Source: Montifringilla adamsi (lineage: Eukaryota > Chordata > Aves > Passeriformes > Passeridae). Taken from it: a stretch of DNA of 64,000 nucleotides. This document shows, piece after piece, positions 1 to 14,900 of the stretch (within the stretch, counting starts at the first letter, position 1; each line of letters opens with the position of its first letter). The DNA is taken from NCBI GenBank assembly GCA_017590115.1, contig JAGGNK010003335.1, forward strand, positions 2,294,001 to 2,358,000. The letters are read 5' to 3'. Below the pieces are notes generated by a model. It was not told the DNA's origin, did no database searches, and saw only the letters and a program-made list of their open reading frames with translations. A program made the position numbers and the translations under genes.

Positions 1-1899
1 ACCACAGCCCAGAGCAGCCCTGCCTCAGGCAGTGCCCCTGCCACAGGGTGCCACTTCAGGGCTTGGACGTTGTCTACAATGCTCATTTATGTATCCAAGG
101 TCATTAAAACTCTCTTCTACCACACACAGCAATGCATTATATCCATCTTTTTTAATCTTTGCTTCTCGGTGGGAGAGCTCTGTGCTTTAAAATCTGCAAT
201 GCCTCTTTTTTTCCTCCTTCCTACCATGGGAAAAGATTTCCAGCAGCCATTAGCTACAGCCATTTTCACATCTCATTTTAACAAGCTATAAAAGCAGAAC
301 AACATGCCAATTACATGAAATAAATAAAATGAGTGGGTACAAGATGGCTAAGAAAACCTCTTGCACTGCATATATTTGTTAGAGAGTGTATTAGAGTTTC
401 ACTAATGCATTTATAATCCTGTAGAACAGTCTGGCACATCTGCATCTTCAGTACAACAGAACGGCAAAGATGATAGAATCCTCAGAGAATTTCTATTTGA
501 AATAATTTTAGATCTGTTTTATGTATACCAAGGAAGCTGCCAGTCAATCTGATCTTCAAACACGCTGAACTCCACAGAGGGAATTCTAGTAAACTGCAGA
601 CTGTTCACCTAAATGCATTTATTTCAGCAACATGAAAACTAGTAGCTGTTTGGCTAATAATATGTTGCACATTTGGAACTTTGTTAAATACCTTAATTGT
701 GTAGCACAGAATAAGGCAGTTAATTTACACAAAAGGACACAGAGGTGAATTCTATGTCTACATCTTTGAACAAAATAAGTAAATTCACTGAACATATGGC
801 TTATTAAATTTAATAGTTCCTCTCCAAGATGATTCTGATTGCCATGTTTTGAAAGATAGGATTTAAAAAAAATTTCTTTTGGATATTTGCCGTTAAGCAG
901 ATATGCCATCTGTCTCTCCAAATGAAAAGAAACTCAAGACTTTGATTACTATTTTCCTAACCAAGATTTAGGGTAATGTATTTCTAGTACACTGATTAAC
1001 TAGATCTGACATCACATCTTGGACCTGCTTATTATTCTTTTTCAAAGAACTACCCACATACGTGCCCAAATGTACTACATGATGTGTGATGAGAGAAGCA
1101 TAAGGAAGCACCATCACCTCTCGCATCACTTTCAAGCTCTGCTGGTGACACCGTGTTATTCAAACAGGCATCTTGTATTTTCACTCCAGTTTTAAGGACA
1201 CAGATGTCTAAAGCATAACATAACGCTCCAAACTGGACTTGGAATTTCTGTCAGAAAATGCTAAAAGAAGAGAAAATAAAAAAGGAAGCCACTTGCAAAT
1301 TTCATTGTAAAAGTCTATTGCAAACAGGATGCTTGACTGAGCAGGTCACACAAATTCTGTATATCAAGGGAAAAAGTCTAAGCCTGACAGTATGCCAAAT
1401 TCTTGTAATTTGCATATTTTGTACTTCAGATCCTCAGAAGCCCAGCTCATTTTTCCTGTCTAGTTATTTTCCAGGGAAATCTTTTTTCGCCAGTAGCCTT
1501 CAAGCCCACACAAGCAGTAACTCACCTGTGTCTGAACAAAAACGATTCTTTACTTCCCACTGATAAATGTACAGATTGTGCATCTTCTTCCTAAGTCACT
1601 GAGTATCTGTTTCAAACCCTGTATGAAGTGGGAGAGCAGCCAGGAGCAGCAATCAATGGACTAATGGCCCCTGCCCAGCCACGGGGACCTGGGGGATAAC
1701 TCGGCATTGCTGCTGCAGGAGCACTGCACGGGGGGGTTCTGGCTCACAGGTGAGCACACTGCCCCCTGAAATCACAGGCAGCCTCAGCTCTGACTCTGGG
1801 GCACATTGTGTTCAGCACTTCAGAACAGAGCTGAACAAAAATAAACCAGTGATGTACAGTGGTGGGCATGGCAGAAATCCACAACAAATAAAACAAAGC

Positions 1900-1921
1900 A
1901 AAAAAAAAAAAAAAAAAAAAA
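1900..1921. repeat. Poly-A tract of 22 bases
   Basis: An uninterrupted A run following aaataaaacaaagc. No recognisable gene body lies upstream. Confidence 0.9.
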
Positions 1922-2060
1922 GCCAAACCAAAACCACAAATCAGGTGTCAGCACTCAACTGCTATGTATATTACCAAAGTCCTATGACTTACTGCTACAA
2001 CACTTGCCTGCTGTATCAATCACAGTATTAATCAAAGCACTTTTGAATGAGAGATGGACT

Positions 2061-2143
2061 CCTAACCCAGCCCTGGCTCCCAACCCAGCCCCCACTCCTA
2101 ATCCAATCCTTCCTAACCCAGCCCTGGCTCCTAACCCACGCTG
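2061..2143. repeat. CCTAACCC-type minisatellite, about 4.5 units of 18 bases
   Basis: Successive units are cctaacccagccctggct (2061-2078), cccaacccagcccccact (2079-2096), a 15-base cctaatccaatcctt (2097-2111), cctaacccagccctggct again (2112-2129), and a partial cctaaccca. The first and fourth units are identical. The CCTAACCC core resembles telomeric hexamers but the unit length is 18. A long open frame over it (NPALAPNP repeats) is only the repeat read in frame. Confidence 0.85.
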
Positions 2144-4259
2144 TGTCCCTCAAACAGTGAAAGCTCCATGTGGCACTGTCCCCTGTGCCCTGGCCACCAT
2201 CTCTGTGACACTGCCTTTTCTGGACACCGTAGACAGAAATGGGTTATACAAGGGTTGTAAAGATTTAACAGAAATGGTCTTAAGAACTGCATTTCAAGCT
2301 ATTTTTTTTTTATTTGTGCTGGGACAGCCCAGCCAAAGCAGGGGCTGCTGTATCCCTCAGGCAGGCTGCCTCCTCTGCCTGAGGAGCTCTGGGTAACACT
2401 GGCACAAGGTACCAGCACAGGAACACTTTCACATGTTACCTTTGCAAGAAACACCTACAGCAATAAGGCTGAAGCATTTTGCAATGCAGTTCAATGAAGT
2501 ATGTAAGTAATATATAACCCCACAGGGGTCAAAGCTGTGATGCAGTTGGACAAACAGGACATGGGAAAATGTGTGAGAACCAAAACCTGACAGATAAAGA
2601 GTTGCAAAACAAGCAGCAAACCCGTCCAGAGAACCATGTCAAAAGGAAGATGTATTATGCTAGGATGAGATGAGATCCGTGCTCTTCTGGGGGAGAAGGA
2701 CCAGGAAAACACTGAGGAAGGGGGAGGTCAAGCAGGGGAGGCACAGCTGCTCACTGGTCCCACTCCCCACTGACAGCAGCAATGCTCAGAGGCTCGGGAG
2801 ACACCACCCCAGGAGTGACTGAAGCCCATGTGGTGAGGGCACTTCAGGTGCTGCCTGCTGCAGTCCCAGGTGAGAGCGCACCTGGGTGACCAATAATCCT
2901 TAGGTAACAAAATTACCCTGAGAGAATTTTTCTTTCAAATGTTTCATTCAGATTGTGAAGCAGAACTCAAGCACTTGTTCAACATACATGAATTTAGCTG
3001 TTTAAGCTAAGTTCATGTAAATTTAGCTATTTTAGCTACTGCTAAAAAAGGCTGCTTGGCAAGGGCTCTGTATTAGCACCTCAGTAACAGCAGCTAAAAC
3101 ACATTTACCTAATGGGATGGAGCTTTCACAGAAACTCCTGTACAAAATGATCACAATTCACTTACTGGACTTTATGCTTCAATTAGATAAGAAAGAGTCT
3201 ATAAAAAATATTGCCTTTGACATTTTAATGCCTCAGACTTCTGATACTCTCTAGAAGATAAGTCAGTATTTTCAGACCATCAGGATACAGAACAAACTAC
3301 ATCAGGTTTGCAGCCATTCTCCAGACTGGTGAATGCTTTATTGGGCACAAATAAATGGAGGATGGACTTCACACTGAGCACTGCTGGAGCTGTGCAGGCT
3401 TATTCCAGGTTCCAGACCTACAACCATCAGATTTTTGTAGCATTACCATGAATTCAGTTTCTATGCAGGCAAACTAGAACTTTCCTTCATTATTATTGAT
3501 CAATTACAATAATGAAATTGCTCTCTGATTATTTCTCAAAATCCTTTTTGAAATACCATTAGTATTGTTTCATTAAAGCTTACAGACTTGCAGAACAAGA
3601 TTTTAGCTTCCGATACTTGAAGAATGTTCAAGAATGTTCCTTTGAATGCTGAGATGTACCAAACTCGATTACAACCTATTGTGGTTACAACACAAGCATC
3701 ATAACAGCTCAGAGACTTGTAGAAGTCAGCCTTTCATAAATAAGTAAAATAGATCTTGAAAATTAGATAGACTGTAATAAAGACTATAAATTTAATTACA
3801 GTGTATTTTTGTTTTGGGGGTATGTTTTGTTTTGGGTATGGCTTATCTATGAATCTGATGTCAGATTCTCCAATACACTCTCCTTTCCTGCTGCTGGCTT
3901 TTCTTGCAGCTGATCTGTTAGAACAGGTTTCACTATAGTTGTATTCTAATGCAAAAAATATTAACTAACCAAATGATAAACGCATTCACAACTGTATTTA
4001 AAGCATGAATGAGTCATATACATGCTCACACATGAAATCTGAAACAGAAATTATCATAGTGTGAGGTGTTTTGGTCCAGCATTTCTTTTAGATACATATG
4101 TCTAGTTGCTCTGAAAATCTGTCGGGGTTTTATTAAATAGCTTTTTTATTTTCACAGTTAGAGAGTCAAGTCTGTTAGAATTCCTGTCAGAAATACACAA
4201 CTTTGGTTCATGCTGATGTATGTTAGCTGATTAATTTCAGCTCTTAGCATCATTTTGGG

Positions 4260-4540
4260 TTGGTGCTCTTCAGGGGAGTCAGGAAGGCAGAACCGCGTTC
4301 CCCTGCTGATTCCGCAGTGCCCAGGAGGGCCGGGAGGCACCAAAGGCTCCTGAGCAGCCCCTGCACACCCTGACTGCCACACAGCCTGTCACAGCACCCA
4401 GCACCTCTGCAAACACAGCACAGTGTCTGAGAAAAGGAGCTTTTGAGCCCGTACCAATTTCCCTCACCACGCTCCCTGTGACCCAGCTCAGATTTGCGAG
4501 AGGTGCCTGTTCCAGCTCTGTCTGCTGCTTCACAGCCAGC
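4260..4540. other. GC-rich pocket, function unknown
   Basis: The sequence gcagaaccgcgttcccctgc, followed by gagggccgggaggcacc and a cagcaccc/cagcacctc-rich tail, stands out from the AT-rich flanks. No coding similarity or repeat name can be assigned. Confidence 0.3.
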
Positions 4541-5405
4541 AGGTTGTCTGTGTCTACACTAATTTCAAAGTCACTGTCTTCCTTCTCTCTCCTTGCGCAA
4601 GTTTGTACATCTTTATAATGCCTTCTGATTAATTTATCACATAGTAAAGATTTTTAAAAAATCATTATCCTTTTGATCTAAAAATCCTTATATTTCATCT
4701 TTAATATGTTCTTTTGAGAGGTTCTTTCTGGAGAACTTGCCACATATGTTCTACTCCTCTGAGACATAACAGTGAAACTCAAGAAATACTTCAAATCACA
4801 TCTAAAATGGTTTGAAAAGATTTTGTTTGCAGAAAAAAAAGCAACATTTCTTTCAGGCAAAATTAGAGTATATTGCAGTGCATATGGCACAAGAAGACTA
4901 ACAAAAAGGAAATATATGAAACCAATATTTGAAAGAGTGTCAAAATTTATCACCACAGAAGTGATTTGAAGCATTTTTAACATTCCATTACTTCATGAAC
5001 TAGACTCAAATAAGGAGGGACGAAAGTCAGGAAAAGAAAAATATTGATTTCTTCAGATCATTTTTCTAAGATGATCATTATTTTTGTAAGATGATCTGTT
5101 CCTCCATTTGTTTTAAGCCATGCAAAGAATTCATCAGATGTAGAGAAAGAGAATAACCCTCACTTTGCACATTAATACTGTAATATTCTGCTTTATAAAG
5201 AATGCTTTTAAGCCATCACGTGTCAAACAAGACTAGGAGATTATCTGGAACCACATTAATGTCTCAAGCTCAAGGCACTATGTTACATTAGAAAAAATGT
5301 AGGAAAGTGGAATAAATTATCTTTCATACAAAGACAGGCAAATGCCATAATATTTTTACCAGGATTGAAAATGATGGGGGGAAAAGATGGTGAAAAGTAT
5401 GAGTT

Positions 5406-5441
5406 AAAAAAAAAAAATACAAAAAAAAAAAAAAAAAAAAA
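5406..5441. repeat. Interrupted poly-A tract
   Basis: Two A runs (12 and 21 bases) separated by tac. No retrogene-like sequence is recognisable upstream. Confidence 0.9.
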
Positions 5442-5888
5442 CACCTAGAAAAAGCCCTTTAATATAAAATATCAGGGAACTGACCAAAGCCAGAAAAAGC
5501 ATAGTGATGCCTGCTCTATCTCCTTTCCTCTTCACCATGTAGAATTGTTTATCTTCGTGATGATGACTGTGAAGTCCTCAGAATTCTGTCCAAATCCTCC
5601 CCCTCAGCTCCAGCCCTTCAAGCTGAAGCACTGCAGTACTGGCTGTTCCCAGAGAGTTTTCTTGGGATCTTTAGCAAAACAGATGGACTGATGATAACAG
5701 AAAACACTGATTATTAATGTCTGCCTGCTGTGGTTATAGGTCAGTCTCCTAACATTTATCACAGGTCTCTTTTTCTTTTTTCCTTAGAAAAACCCCAAAC
5801 CCCCCACATAATTGTAATCACACTAGACTGTCTTCATCTGCCCTGCTACCTAGAAAAGCGAAATTAAATTAATTAATTCAAACCACAC

Positions 5889-5889
<1 letters not shown>

Positions 5890-5921
<32 letters not shown>
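5890..5921. repeat. Poly-A tract of 32 bases
   Basis: An uninterrupted A run, the longest homopolymer in the window, preceded by ttaattaattcaaaccacacc. I see no processed pseudogene in front of it. Confidence 0.92.
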
Positions 5922-5923
<2 letters not shown>

Positions 5924-8900
5924 TGAACACATATGAGAAATTCTGCTTTAAATGAACAGAAACTTACATTTGGAAAGATTAGATGGCACTCTGTCACCCA
6001 CAAGAGCTGATGCTGGGCTCCATTATGAACAGAGTGTCTTTTTTAGTGTGAAGGACATTTAGCCCACAAACAGGGAGTCTTCAGGGGACAGGACAGGGAG
6101 TCCTGATTGAGACAGAGGACACACTTGGAGGGTGATTCAATCCCAAAATTTAGGACTAAACTGAATATGCATACCCATCTTCAAATACTCTCAGGGAAGT
6201 CAAATTATAGGTTAAGAAATAAAGTATCTGAAAGAATTAAATGTGGCTAAGTATCACAACAGAAGTGGTCTTGAAATATGCAGTAATTATCCAGAAAATT
6301 AGAACTGGCAAATGAATATAGATGATTGAGACTCAAGGAGCCTTTGAGAAGCTGCCCAGGGATATACTGACAGGACTGGGCCCATAAGGATTATTATTTC
6401 ACTATTTAATACTGAAAATGTAGAGAACTCTGTGAAAGAAGAAAATGAACTGATTTACATATATTATTAGCTTCAGAAATACAGCTTGGAAAGTTTGCTA
6501 CACTAAAAGAGGCTTTAAAGTGAACCAGAATTTATATAGATATTAACTTTCAGAACTTATTCTCTGAATTGCTCTAGGCTGCTTTTGCAGAGCAGCACAC
6601 CCAGCACACAAGGTGAGCGGATGGTTTGGATGGCAGATTCCTACTTCCAAGGAACCTCCATGGACTCCTTTTTCCTTTGCCCCTCTGGTCAGAGTCCTAA
6701 CCTCGACTTTCTGCGCACTGAACAAAACTGATCAGAAAGAACTTTTTAACACAAGAGTCAGTGATGTCCTGTTTCCCTGAGCAAAAGAAGTTTAAATAGG
6801 AAAAAAAAATAAAAGAACTACAACAGACAAACTCCAGTCACTTAAGCAATTACAGCCATCCCTTGTTTTGTCCATATCCACACAGTGTAATATAGCTGGA
6901 GGGTACAGTATTATGTGGGAGCTATAAATAGCACACGCCTCCTTAAAATAATTCCCCTCCTAAAGGAAACTGGAAAGAGGAGTAACTTCACTGTAATTCA
7001 TCTCATTTCAAGTTTACTAAATATAAGTGTTCTGTGGAAAACTGATAAACCTATTTATCTAGTGTCACTCAAGTTAAAAAACAAAATAAATTTCCCCAGG
7101 AATCATGATTACTCATTCTTACAACTCAGCATCTGAGGAAACAGAAGCTATATTTTCACTCTTGAACGCTAATTTGATGCTGAGAAAAGTCCCTTAACCA
7201 TTTGTGTGAAAAAATCCAACTGCTACCTTTCAATATTTCTGAATGACAGTCATGGCTCTGAGCAAACAAATGATGCTCACATATTGTGCCTTGCCTACAG
7301 GCATGTTGCTGTAATGGAATGATATTCTGCCTTTTTACAAGATGGTATCTCAGTTTCAATAGGGCAAACATGGCAAGGAAGTTTCGGTTTCCATGGGTTC
7401 CTTGGACTTTCAGGCAAATACAATTTCACCCACTCAGTGATGATCTTCTCCCATCAGCAACATGCTACTGAAAAGCCTGAATGACTTGAACAGTCAGCAG
7501 TTCCTGAGATATTTATAACAACTTCAGAAACCACAAAAGTCGTCCTTCCCACTGAATAGCTGCTCAGCTGCAAGAGAGATGCTATTTGAAGGCCCTCAAT
7601 AATACTAGCAGGCTTCTTAATAAAATGAAAACTAAAAAACTACCAAAGTGTCTTCTTCCATCTCAGCCTGTAGGAAATCAAGCTTGATAAGTTCATATTT
7701 TTTTATTTCATTTACCCAGATTGCTGCATATGTATTTGGGAGCCCAGAAAAATATCAAAGGACAGAAGGTGTAAATATGAGTTGGTATTGCATCTAAATA
7801 CAGTCTGATGTGCTCTGGGGATGAACTGTACTTGTGATGCGTTCCAGGAATCATGTTTCCTTGAGTCCAGCTTGTGTAAATCTCTCTTTCAGACCTGAGC
7901 ACAGATGGACAATCACAGTGCAAGCAAGGACTAAAGAACAAATAGTACATACAAACCTCAGGATCTTACACATGCTCAATATTAGAGCAGGTGCCTCCAG
8001 AAGCCAGCATGGAATACACTAGCAACTTACTTTGTAGTAACTACACCTCCTTCTGGGATTTTATTCACAAATAAAACTGCCTCTTCCTCTGACACCTGTG
8101 CTGTTCTGCTGCACAGTACTAAGCATCCAGAAACTTGTGGTTATTTTCAGGGTAAGAAATGAGTTTGTACACCACTACAGTGTAAATGGTGCTGATGAAA
8201 TGCAAGAAACCCAAATGGACACCCTGTTTTAGCACTAGGTAGTTCCAACTACTGTTTCAATCTACACATAGCTCTTTTGCCAGTTTTTTTTCCATATGGC
8301 CACTTTATGCCCATTTCTTTACACAACTAAAAGGAGAGGTACCAATAGAAGCAGCGCCTCTTCCAAAAATCAGTGTGTTTAGCACACAAACATAGAATCA
8401 CAGCAGTGGCACCCTCTGATGACAAAGAGAAGCACATAACGGGGGTCAATTATTTGGGCTGGGAAAAACATTTAAAGTTACTTCACATAAATCTGTTACA
8501 TGTGCAGGAGTCCTACTAGAAGTTGAAAAATGTAGGGAGTTAGCTTTAAGAACAATGATAACAAGCCTCCCAGAGGAGGTAACTTTAGGAAAAGACAAGT
8601 TCTTTGAGGTGCTTCCATATCCCCAGTATCTTCACATCTTTCTTTTATGGGTTTAGCCTAATCTGATGTTCTTTAACCATGAGACAGACAAAATAAAAAT
8701 TGAAAAAATGGTCCTCTACTTTTACCAGAGATAGTGTTTCCTGTTCACAGATGGTTAAGACTTCAGCATGGTCTCTGTGGTGCTACCAACAGCTTTTGAA
8801 GTGTTGAAGAACTTTGATGAGAGGTCTGCGAGCCAAAGACTGAACAGGCAAGTGGACAAACAGCTGCTCACGAGAAACCTCTCACTTGATTTGAGAGGCA

Positions 8901-11900
8901 GAGCTTCAGCCTTCCTGAATCACTGCCAATCATCCCCTGAGCTTCTTACAGGAAGAGTGTAGAGAAGAGAGTCAGCGATTTCAAATGCTACAGAGAGGCT
9001 GAACAAATAGATAAAAGTACTTCCCTTATCACTGCCAAGGAAGAAGAGTGTCATAGAACTTGTAAAAGCTTAAATTAAGCAGGAAGTTGTTTTTAACCTG
9101 TGTGAAATATAAGGAAATTAAAAGCGAAGAAAAAAGTTAATTTTCAGGTTGCTCCTACAGTATCTGAGAGAAGCCATTCAATTCTGCCAGGAGCTTCTGC
9201 AAAAAGTCACAAAAGAACATTTTATGGATAAAAACCACCCAAACAAAAACCCCAAACAACACCACCAACAAAATTGGCTTATTAATTAGATTTTCTCTCC
9301 TTTGACCAGAGAACGGAACAGAACTTAGGAAGCATCCTTTATAACTTACTATTTAAGAGCTAAGTGAAAAAAGCTTTATAATAAAAAAGAGTAAAAAAAT
9401 AATAATCTCTTTCAAAACTCATTAGTTATGGGATAATTCAGTTTTCAAAAGGCTCTATTTATTCCAATATATATATATGAAATCTTACCTATCCATTTTC
9501 CACGTGAAGGGGAATTCTACCCTACCTGAGTAGGACGTGACACTTCAACACCACATTAACAATCAATTCAAACCCATTGCCTTCGACAAGCTGACAGATC
9601 CCTTGAAAAGAACAGTGTGCAGAGTGTAAACACAAAGCACATCCCACGAAATATTTAGAAAATGTAATGACACTTAAAGAGCCACCTACACGTCACTTTA
9701 CACATGTGACAGTAGGCATTCACTGCAGCACCTGGGCTGATTGGCCAGACCCAGGCTGAGCTTTATAAATGAAGTATTGACTAGAAAAAGCAGTGTGTAC
9801 CTTGATGTAATTATGCAGTAATCAGTGAAGTATGCAAGTATTTGTAATTAGGGAGATTATTAATAGTGGGATACCGTACATGAGGAAAGGTACCAGTCTC
9901 TGGTGTGACAAATTTAGAGGAAGCTTTTGGTAAAATTTCTCATTTTGAAAGGCAAGACAAAATACATTCAGAGTATGGATTCCTGTGATCTGTGCTTCAG
10001 TTTACAAGAGAAAAGTAAAATACTTAGGTTTTGTTTCACTTTATTAAATTTAGTTAAGCACCAAGCACAGACAAACCTGCAAACCCTCCTGCAAAGGTTT
10101 TATCATTCATCAGCCACACACAATGCATTTAGCACCAAGCTGGATTGACTTTATCAGACACACATCTCTTTTATAGAAAAGAATAAAAAGGCATTATTCT
10201 AACTCAGTTATGGTTTGAACAAAGGCGCTGCTGCTTGCTTACCTGGGTGACCTATATCATCTAAGTTTTCTTTTATAAAACTAATAATTGACAAACTGAA
10301 TAATGTGCTGTAATGGAGTTCTTGTTAAACAGTTTCATCATTTCTCTACTAGATGGAAAGGCTCATGATTAAATAATAATTGAAAAATCTTGTGGTTATT
10401 TTGAGAGGTTTTTTTTAAAAGCTTTCCATGTTGTGACCTTCACACAGTGATGTAGATACAGCTGCAGGCAAAAGCTCTTTCCTTAGAATTCAGGAAAAAG
10501 GAAGATCCCAGCTAACCTCAGCAGTTTATGCACCCAGCTGCTGCAGTATTTTCCTGATAGCCTTAATTCACCAGCCTGTATTTCTGTTTTCCTCAGTTTC
10601 CTGGCTTAATATCGGCCTTCAATTCCTCGGTCTCAATTCCTGATTGCCTTAGTTCATTTGATTATGAGGGGGGCATTCATATTATCCAAAAAAAACATCA
10701 TGAAGAGAGGGACTGCAAACAGGATACAGTTTCAGCAGGCTCTCGAATGGGATATGGACAAAAAGCCCAATGATGCTGTGCCAGAGCAGGGCACAGAATG
10801 TGGGACTGGAGTCACCTCAGAGGAAATGGAAAATTTTCCAGGTGCTGAAGCCCTGACTGACATAAACTGGGGAGAACAGCATGGACATTCATGGTGCAAG
10901 ACCTCACCTCACTATATACAGGAGGATTTTTGGGTTTGGTTTGGGATATTTATGGGCTTTAATGGGTTTTCTGCTTGTTTGTTTTAGCATTCCATCCATT
11001 CCTCCTGTAATCATGTGTGCTAGAAACACCTGTATCTCTGAGAGGATGAAACCCAAGATCCTACTGCACATCTCCCAGGTCAACACTGACCTGAATGGAA
11101 AATCTAATGGCTACCTGAGTGCTCAATTTCAGCTACAAGCAACTCAATATCAAGATGGCATTTGGGTTTACTCTGTTGGGCCACCAAAGCACAGCTGTCT
11201 TGCCACATCTCCATCCTTAATCTCTAGAATATCATCAAGCACTCTGTTCCAGATAGTATTTATTGAGCTCTTTCAATATATACCAGACAGTGTAGCAGTA
11301 ATTCATCACATCATCCTGCCAACCTACACTACAATCTTGCTGGGTTATATTAAAAGTGCAACAAATGTTTAAGCTTTTTAATACTGTCATTTCATATTCC
11401 TGTCTTACAAAAGGCTTTAAAGTTTACCAGCGCTACATATCCACTTTTTGTCCTTAACCCCATCATCTAGACTCTCTCTGCACTGAATACATAAGCCATT
11501 TACCTGGACCAAATTGAGTTTATGTGTAGTTAAGTCTTTAAAAGTCATTCCTGCTAGTCAATTCCCTCATTAGGAAACCACTTCCTATCAGAAGTGCCCT
11601 CAGGTTTTGAGAGCACATCAAAATTGGATCCACTTAAGCAACTGAGCTTTGATGCTGCGCTTAATGACTTTCTAAATTTGTCATTTACAAAGTACTTTAC
11701 AAGCCTTCCTGAAGAAGAGCTGAAGCCTGCCCATGCAGGAGCTCACCTCCCCAGCTCTCCTCCTTCAGGAGCCTGGGTGATGTATGACGTGTGCAATGCC
11801 ATTTTCTGAGTGTATGACATTTCATTTAAATCCCATCATTTCCTTGGGACCATCTGGCCACTTTCTCAGCTAGGAACAGATCTCACAACTGTGACAGCTC

Positions 11901-14900
11901 TTCCTCTCTCCTCTCTCAGAGCGGTGCCTCCTGTTGTTCCCAAGCTACCTGGGTCGCTCCGGGAGAGAAACAGGCACAACATTCCCAGACAGTTCTCCCT
12001 ACAGAAATCAGCACTCCACTATGCCATATAGAGCAAGTCTGCATCTTCCCTGCTGTTCCTTGTACCCAAAATATCAATATATTATCCCAAAATTATGAGG
12101 GCATATTATGTTTCCCACACACATGCAGTTGACGATGACACAGACCTGCTCCAACTGCATCACCACTATTTAAACATTCCCTTTTAACAAGGAAAGTATT
12201 TCCTGTTGGTGAAAATGAGTATTTCTTGGTGGGGACCTTTTAGCATCTCCCACTTGTTTAACCCAAACAGAATTCTGGGACCAACAACATAAAAAGCTTT
12301 TACTTTCTACTCCCTTACAACTCAGACACATTAGCATGCATACGACAAACCCAAAATAGTCTCAAGAGTAGAACCACAGTGTTGCTATAATCTTTCCTGC
12401 AAATTATGAAGTGTGAAATAGAAAGCTGGAAAAAAAAAATTAAAAAATGAAATATTGATAACAACATGTCAAAATTACAACAGTAAAAGTAAGAAAATAA
12501 ACTCCTTGGCTGTCATCTGTCTGGTGCCTTTTTGTAAACTACTCTGATGCAATAACATCTCTTTTCTATTGCAATTCCAAGTTTGCTATTCAACAACACC
12601 CCAGGAAAAGCTCAGATTATAGTGCTCATAAAATTGAAACAATGATAAGCTGTGAGGTCAGTTTAAATTAGGAGGTGGGGTTATGTTTCGATTTTAAGAT
12701 TTACAGATGCATTTGAGAAGTTACTGTAGGAAATTGCCATTGAAAACGTCACACCAGGGAAAAAAAGAAAAAAAACCACCAACCTAATTTTTCATGAGAT
12801 TCAATCAGAAGTACAACAAAAATACAGTTTTTAATATTTTACATTATAATTTTTCCAACTCCATTTTCTTTATTTCTGGCACTCTTTCATTTAGTAAGTG
12901 ATATGCACATAAGGTATTGTCTGATACTCAACTTTTAATTACTACAATAAAAAGCACCACCAAAGCAATATGGAAAAAATAGTCACAGTCATTACCACCA
13001 GTATGTCTGAAAGAGCAAACACTGATGGGTATTGAACCTGAAAATATCAGTGCAGCACATTATCTATTCAGTATATACAACTGAAAAAGTAAATATATAC
13101 AGAATAAATATACAGTAGAAAAAGTGCTAAGGGAACAACCTTCTACGAAAAAAAAAAGTCCCAACACCATTTCTAGATTTTCTCTTTCACAACAGAAGAA
13201 TAGCAGGATCTAGATTCACATCAAACTGAAAACCCTCCTTCTGGATTCATTTTGAGCCAACGAGTTCATTTCAGCACACAAACCAAGATGTGCCCTGAGT
13301 TTACACCCTACTGTTCCATCCTCCTTTCCTCTACCTCAGATTATCTTTTCTCTGTTCAGCTTTTCAGTCCCATCTGCCTTATGTCACTTGAATTTCACTG
13401 CTTTCCTAACAGCCTGTAACTGGTCATTCAACAACAGTGAAGCCACGAAAAGAGAAAATTGCAGATCTCTTGCAAAAAGATTCTGTACATAAATGCTCCT
13501 TAAGAATGATCATTCTGTTTTCATGGATTTTTAAACCAGAAGTTACCTTATTTTCCAATGTTTTATATTTTTCGGAAGAACATAATTTTCAGTTCAACTT
13601 TAAAAAAACCCAAAAAACAGAAGAAGCCAACACTGAAAGAGTAGTTGTTTCAAGGTCACCACTTAAACATGACCAGCCCCTAAGATTTACTCTGGAAATA
13701 GAAATACTGTAGGCTTAGAAAAGAACATTACAACTGACGAAAAAAATACTTTTGAGAAGTTTGCCATGATGTCTCAAAATAAATAGCTACAAGACTTAAT
13801 CAAAGAAAAATAAGCATTGAGGAGCAGTGCTGTATCCCCTATGGCTCACATCTTGCATCCCCACAGGTGATTCTCTCTCCAAAACTGGCACATGACATCA
13901 GAGGTGATCGGTATTTCTAACTGGCCTTTTACATTTGCATATATTAAAAAAAAAATTACTTAAATCTCACAACCCAGTACATCATGTTGAGTACCAATCT
14001 GATGACAGATTTGTGTTACAAATTCAGAATTGATCTGTCTAAAGAAGAGATGGCCATATCTAGCAACAAAAACTACAAGATACAGTAAGAATTTAGAGCC
14101 TAATCAGACTTCTGAAAATATAAGTGTTTATAACATATCAGTAAGGTGTTTTGTTAGGAAGAAATTCAGTATATCAAGTAAAACATGGAACTTAATGAGC
14201 TTCCATTATTTCAATTTATCTATAAGCATTCCAAGCCTGCTAATATTTCAAGGTTCACAGCATTCTGGTTTATGATAAAATTAAATCATACAAAATCTAC
14301 AAGCGCAGAAAATGGTCACAAGCTTTGTGAATGGATTTGAATGGGAGCAATTTTTAGAAATTAAGCTTCCTCTGTGCTACTTGAAAATGACAAAATAGAT
14401 TTATTGATACAAAAAAAATTGCTAGGGGTATGGTTTGTTTGCTTGCTTTTTTGTTTTTAAAGTTTAAATTGTGATAGGATCTCAATATTTTTAAAAAATA
14501 GTCATCTTTTAGAGTTGAACTGCTCTATCATAACCCTTGAGCTGTATCAGGGAAAAGCTTTAAGAGTACTTTCAATAAATTCAGAGGTATAAGCATCATG
14601 AGTTCCCTCTAATATTGCCAGGCATAAATGGGTAAAGTCTCATGCCAAGTAATGTCTTGCTTTATGCTGGTATCCTGCAAATATGAAACCATATCAGAGT
14701 ACAAATTTCTCTTGAATTATAGATTCTTGTTACTTCCTCTCAGGATGAACACCTAGCAGGTTATTGATCTGCTTCTGAAGGACACAGTGTTTATTATGTA
14801 GAAAACCACTGCTGGGCACAAGTGTGAGAAATTAATGATGGTTTTGTAAGTGTCCACACTGTGGTGCTGAACCAGTGGGGCAACTGTCAATCTATATGAT

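Noticed and set aside
2004..2396. 130-codon frame with NPALAPNP repeats
   Set aside because: The repeats are the minisatellite translated. The remainder has no known similarity.
10658..11372. Two overlapping plus-strand frames (109 and 163 codons)
   Set aside because: The frames differ, no known protein motif appears, and the sequence has no codon-like pattern. It lies inside the TENM2 intron on the opposite strand.
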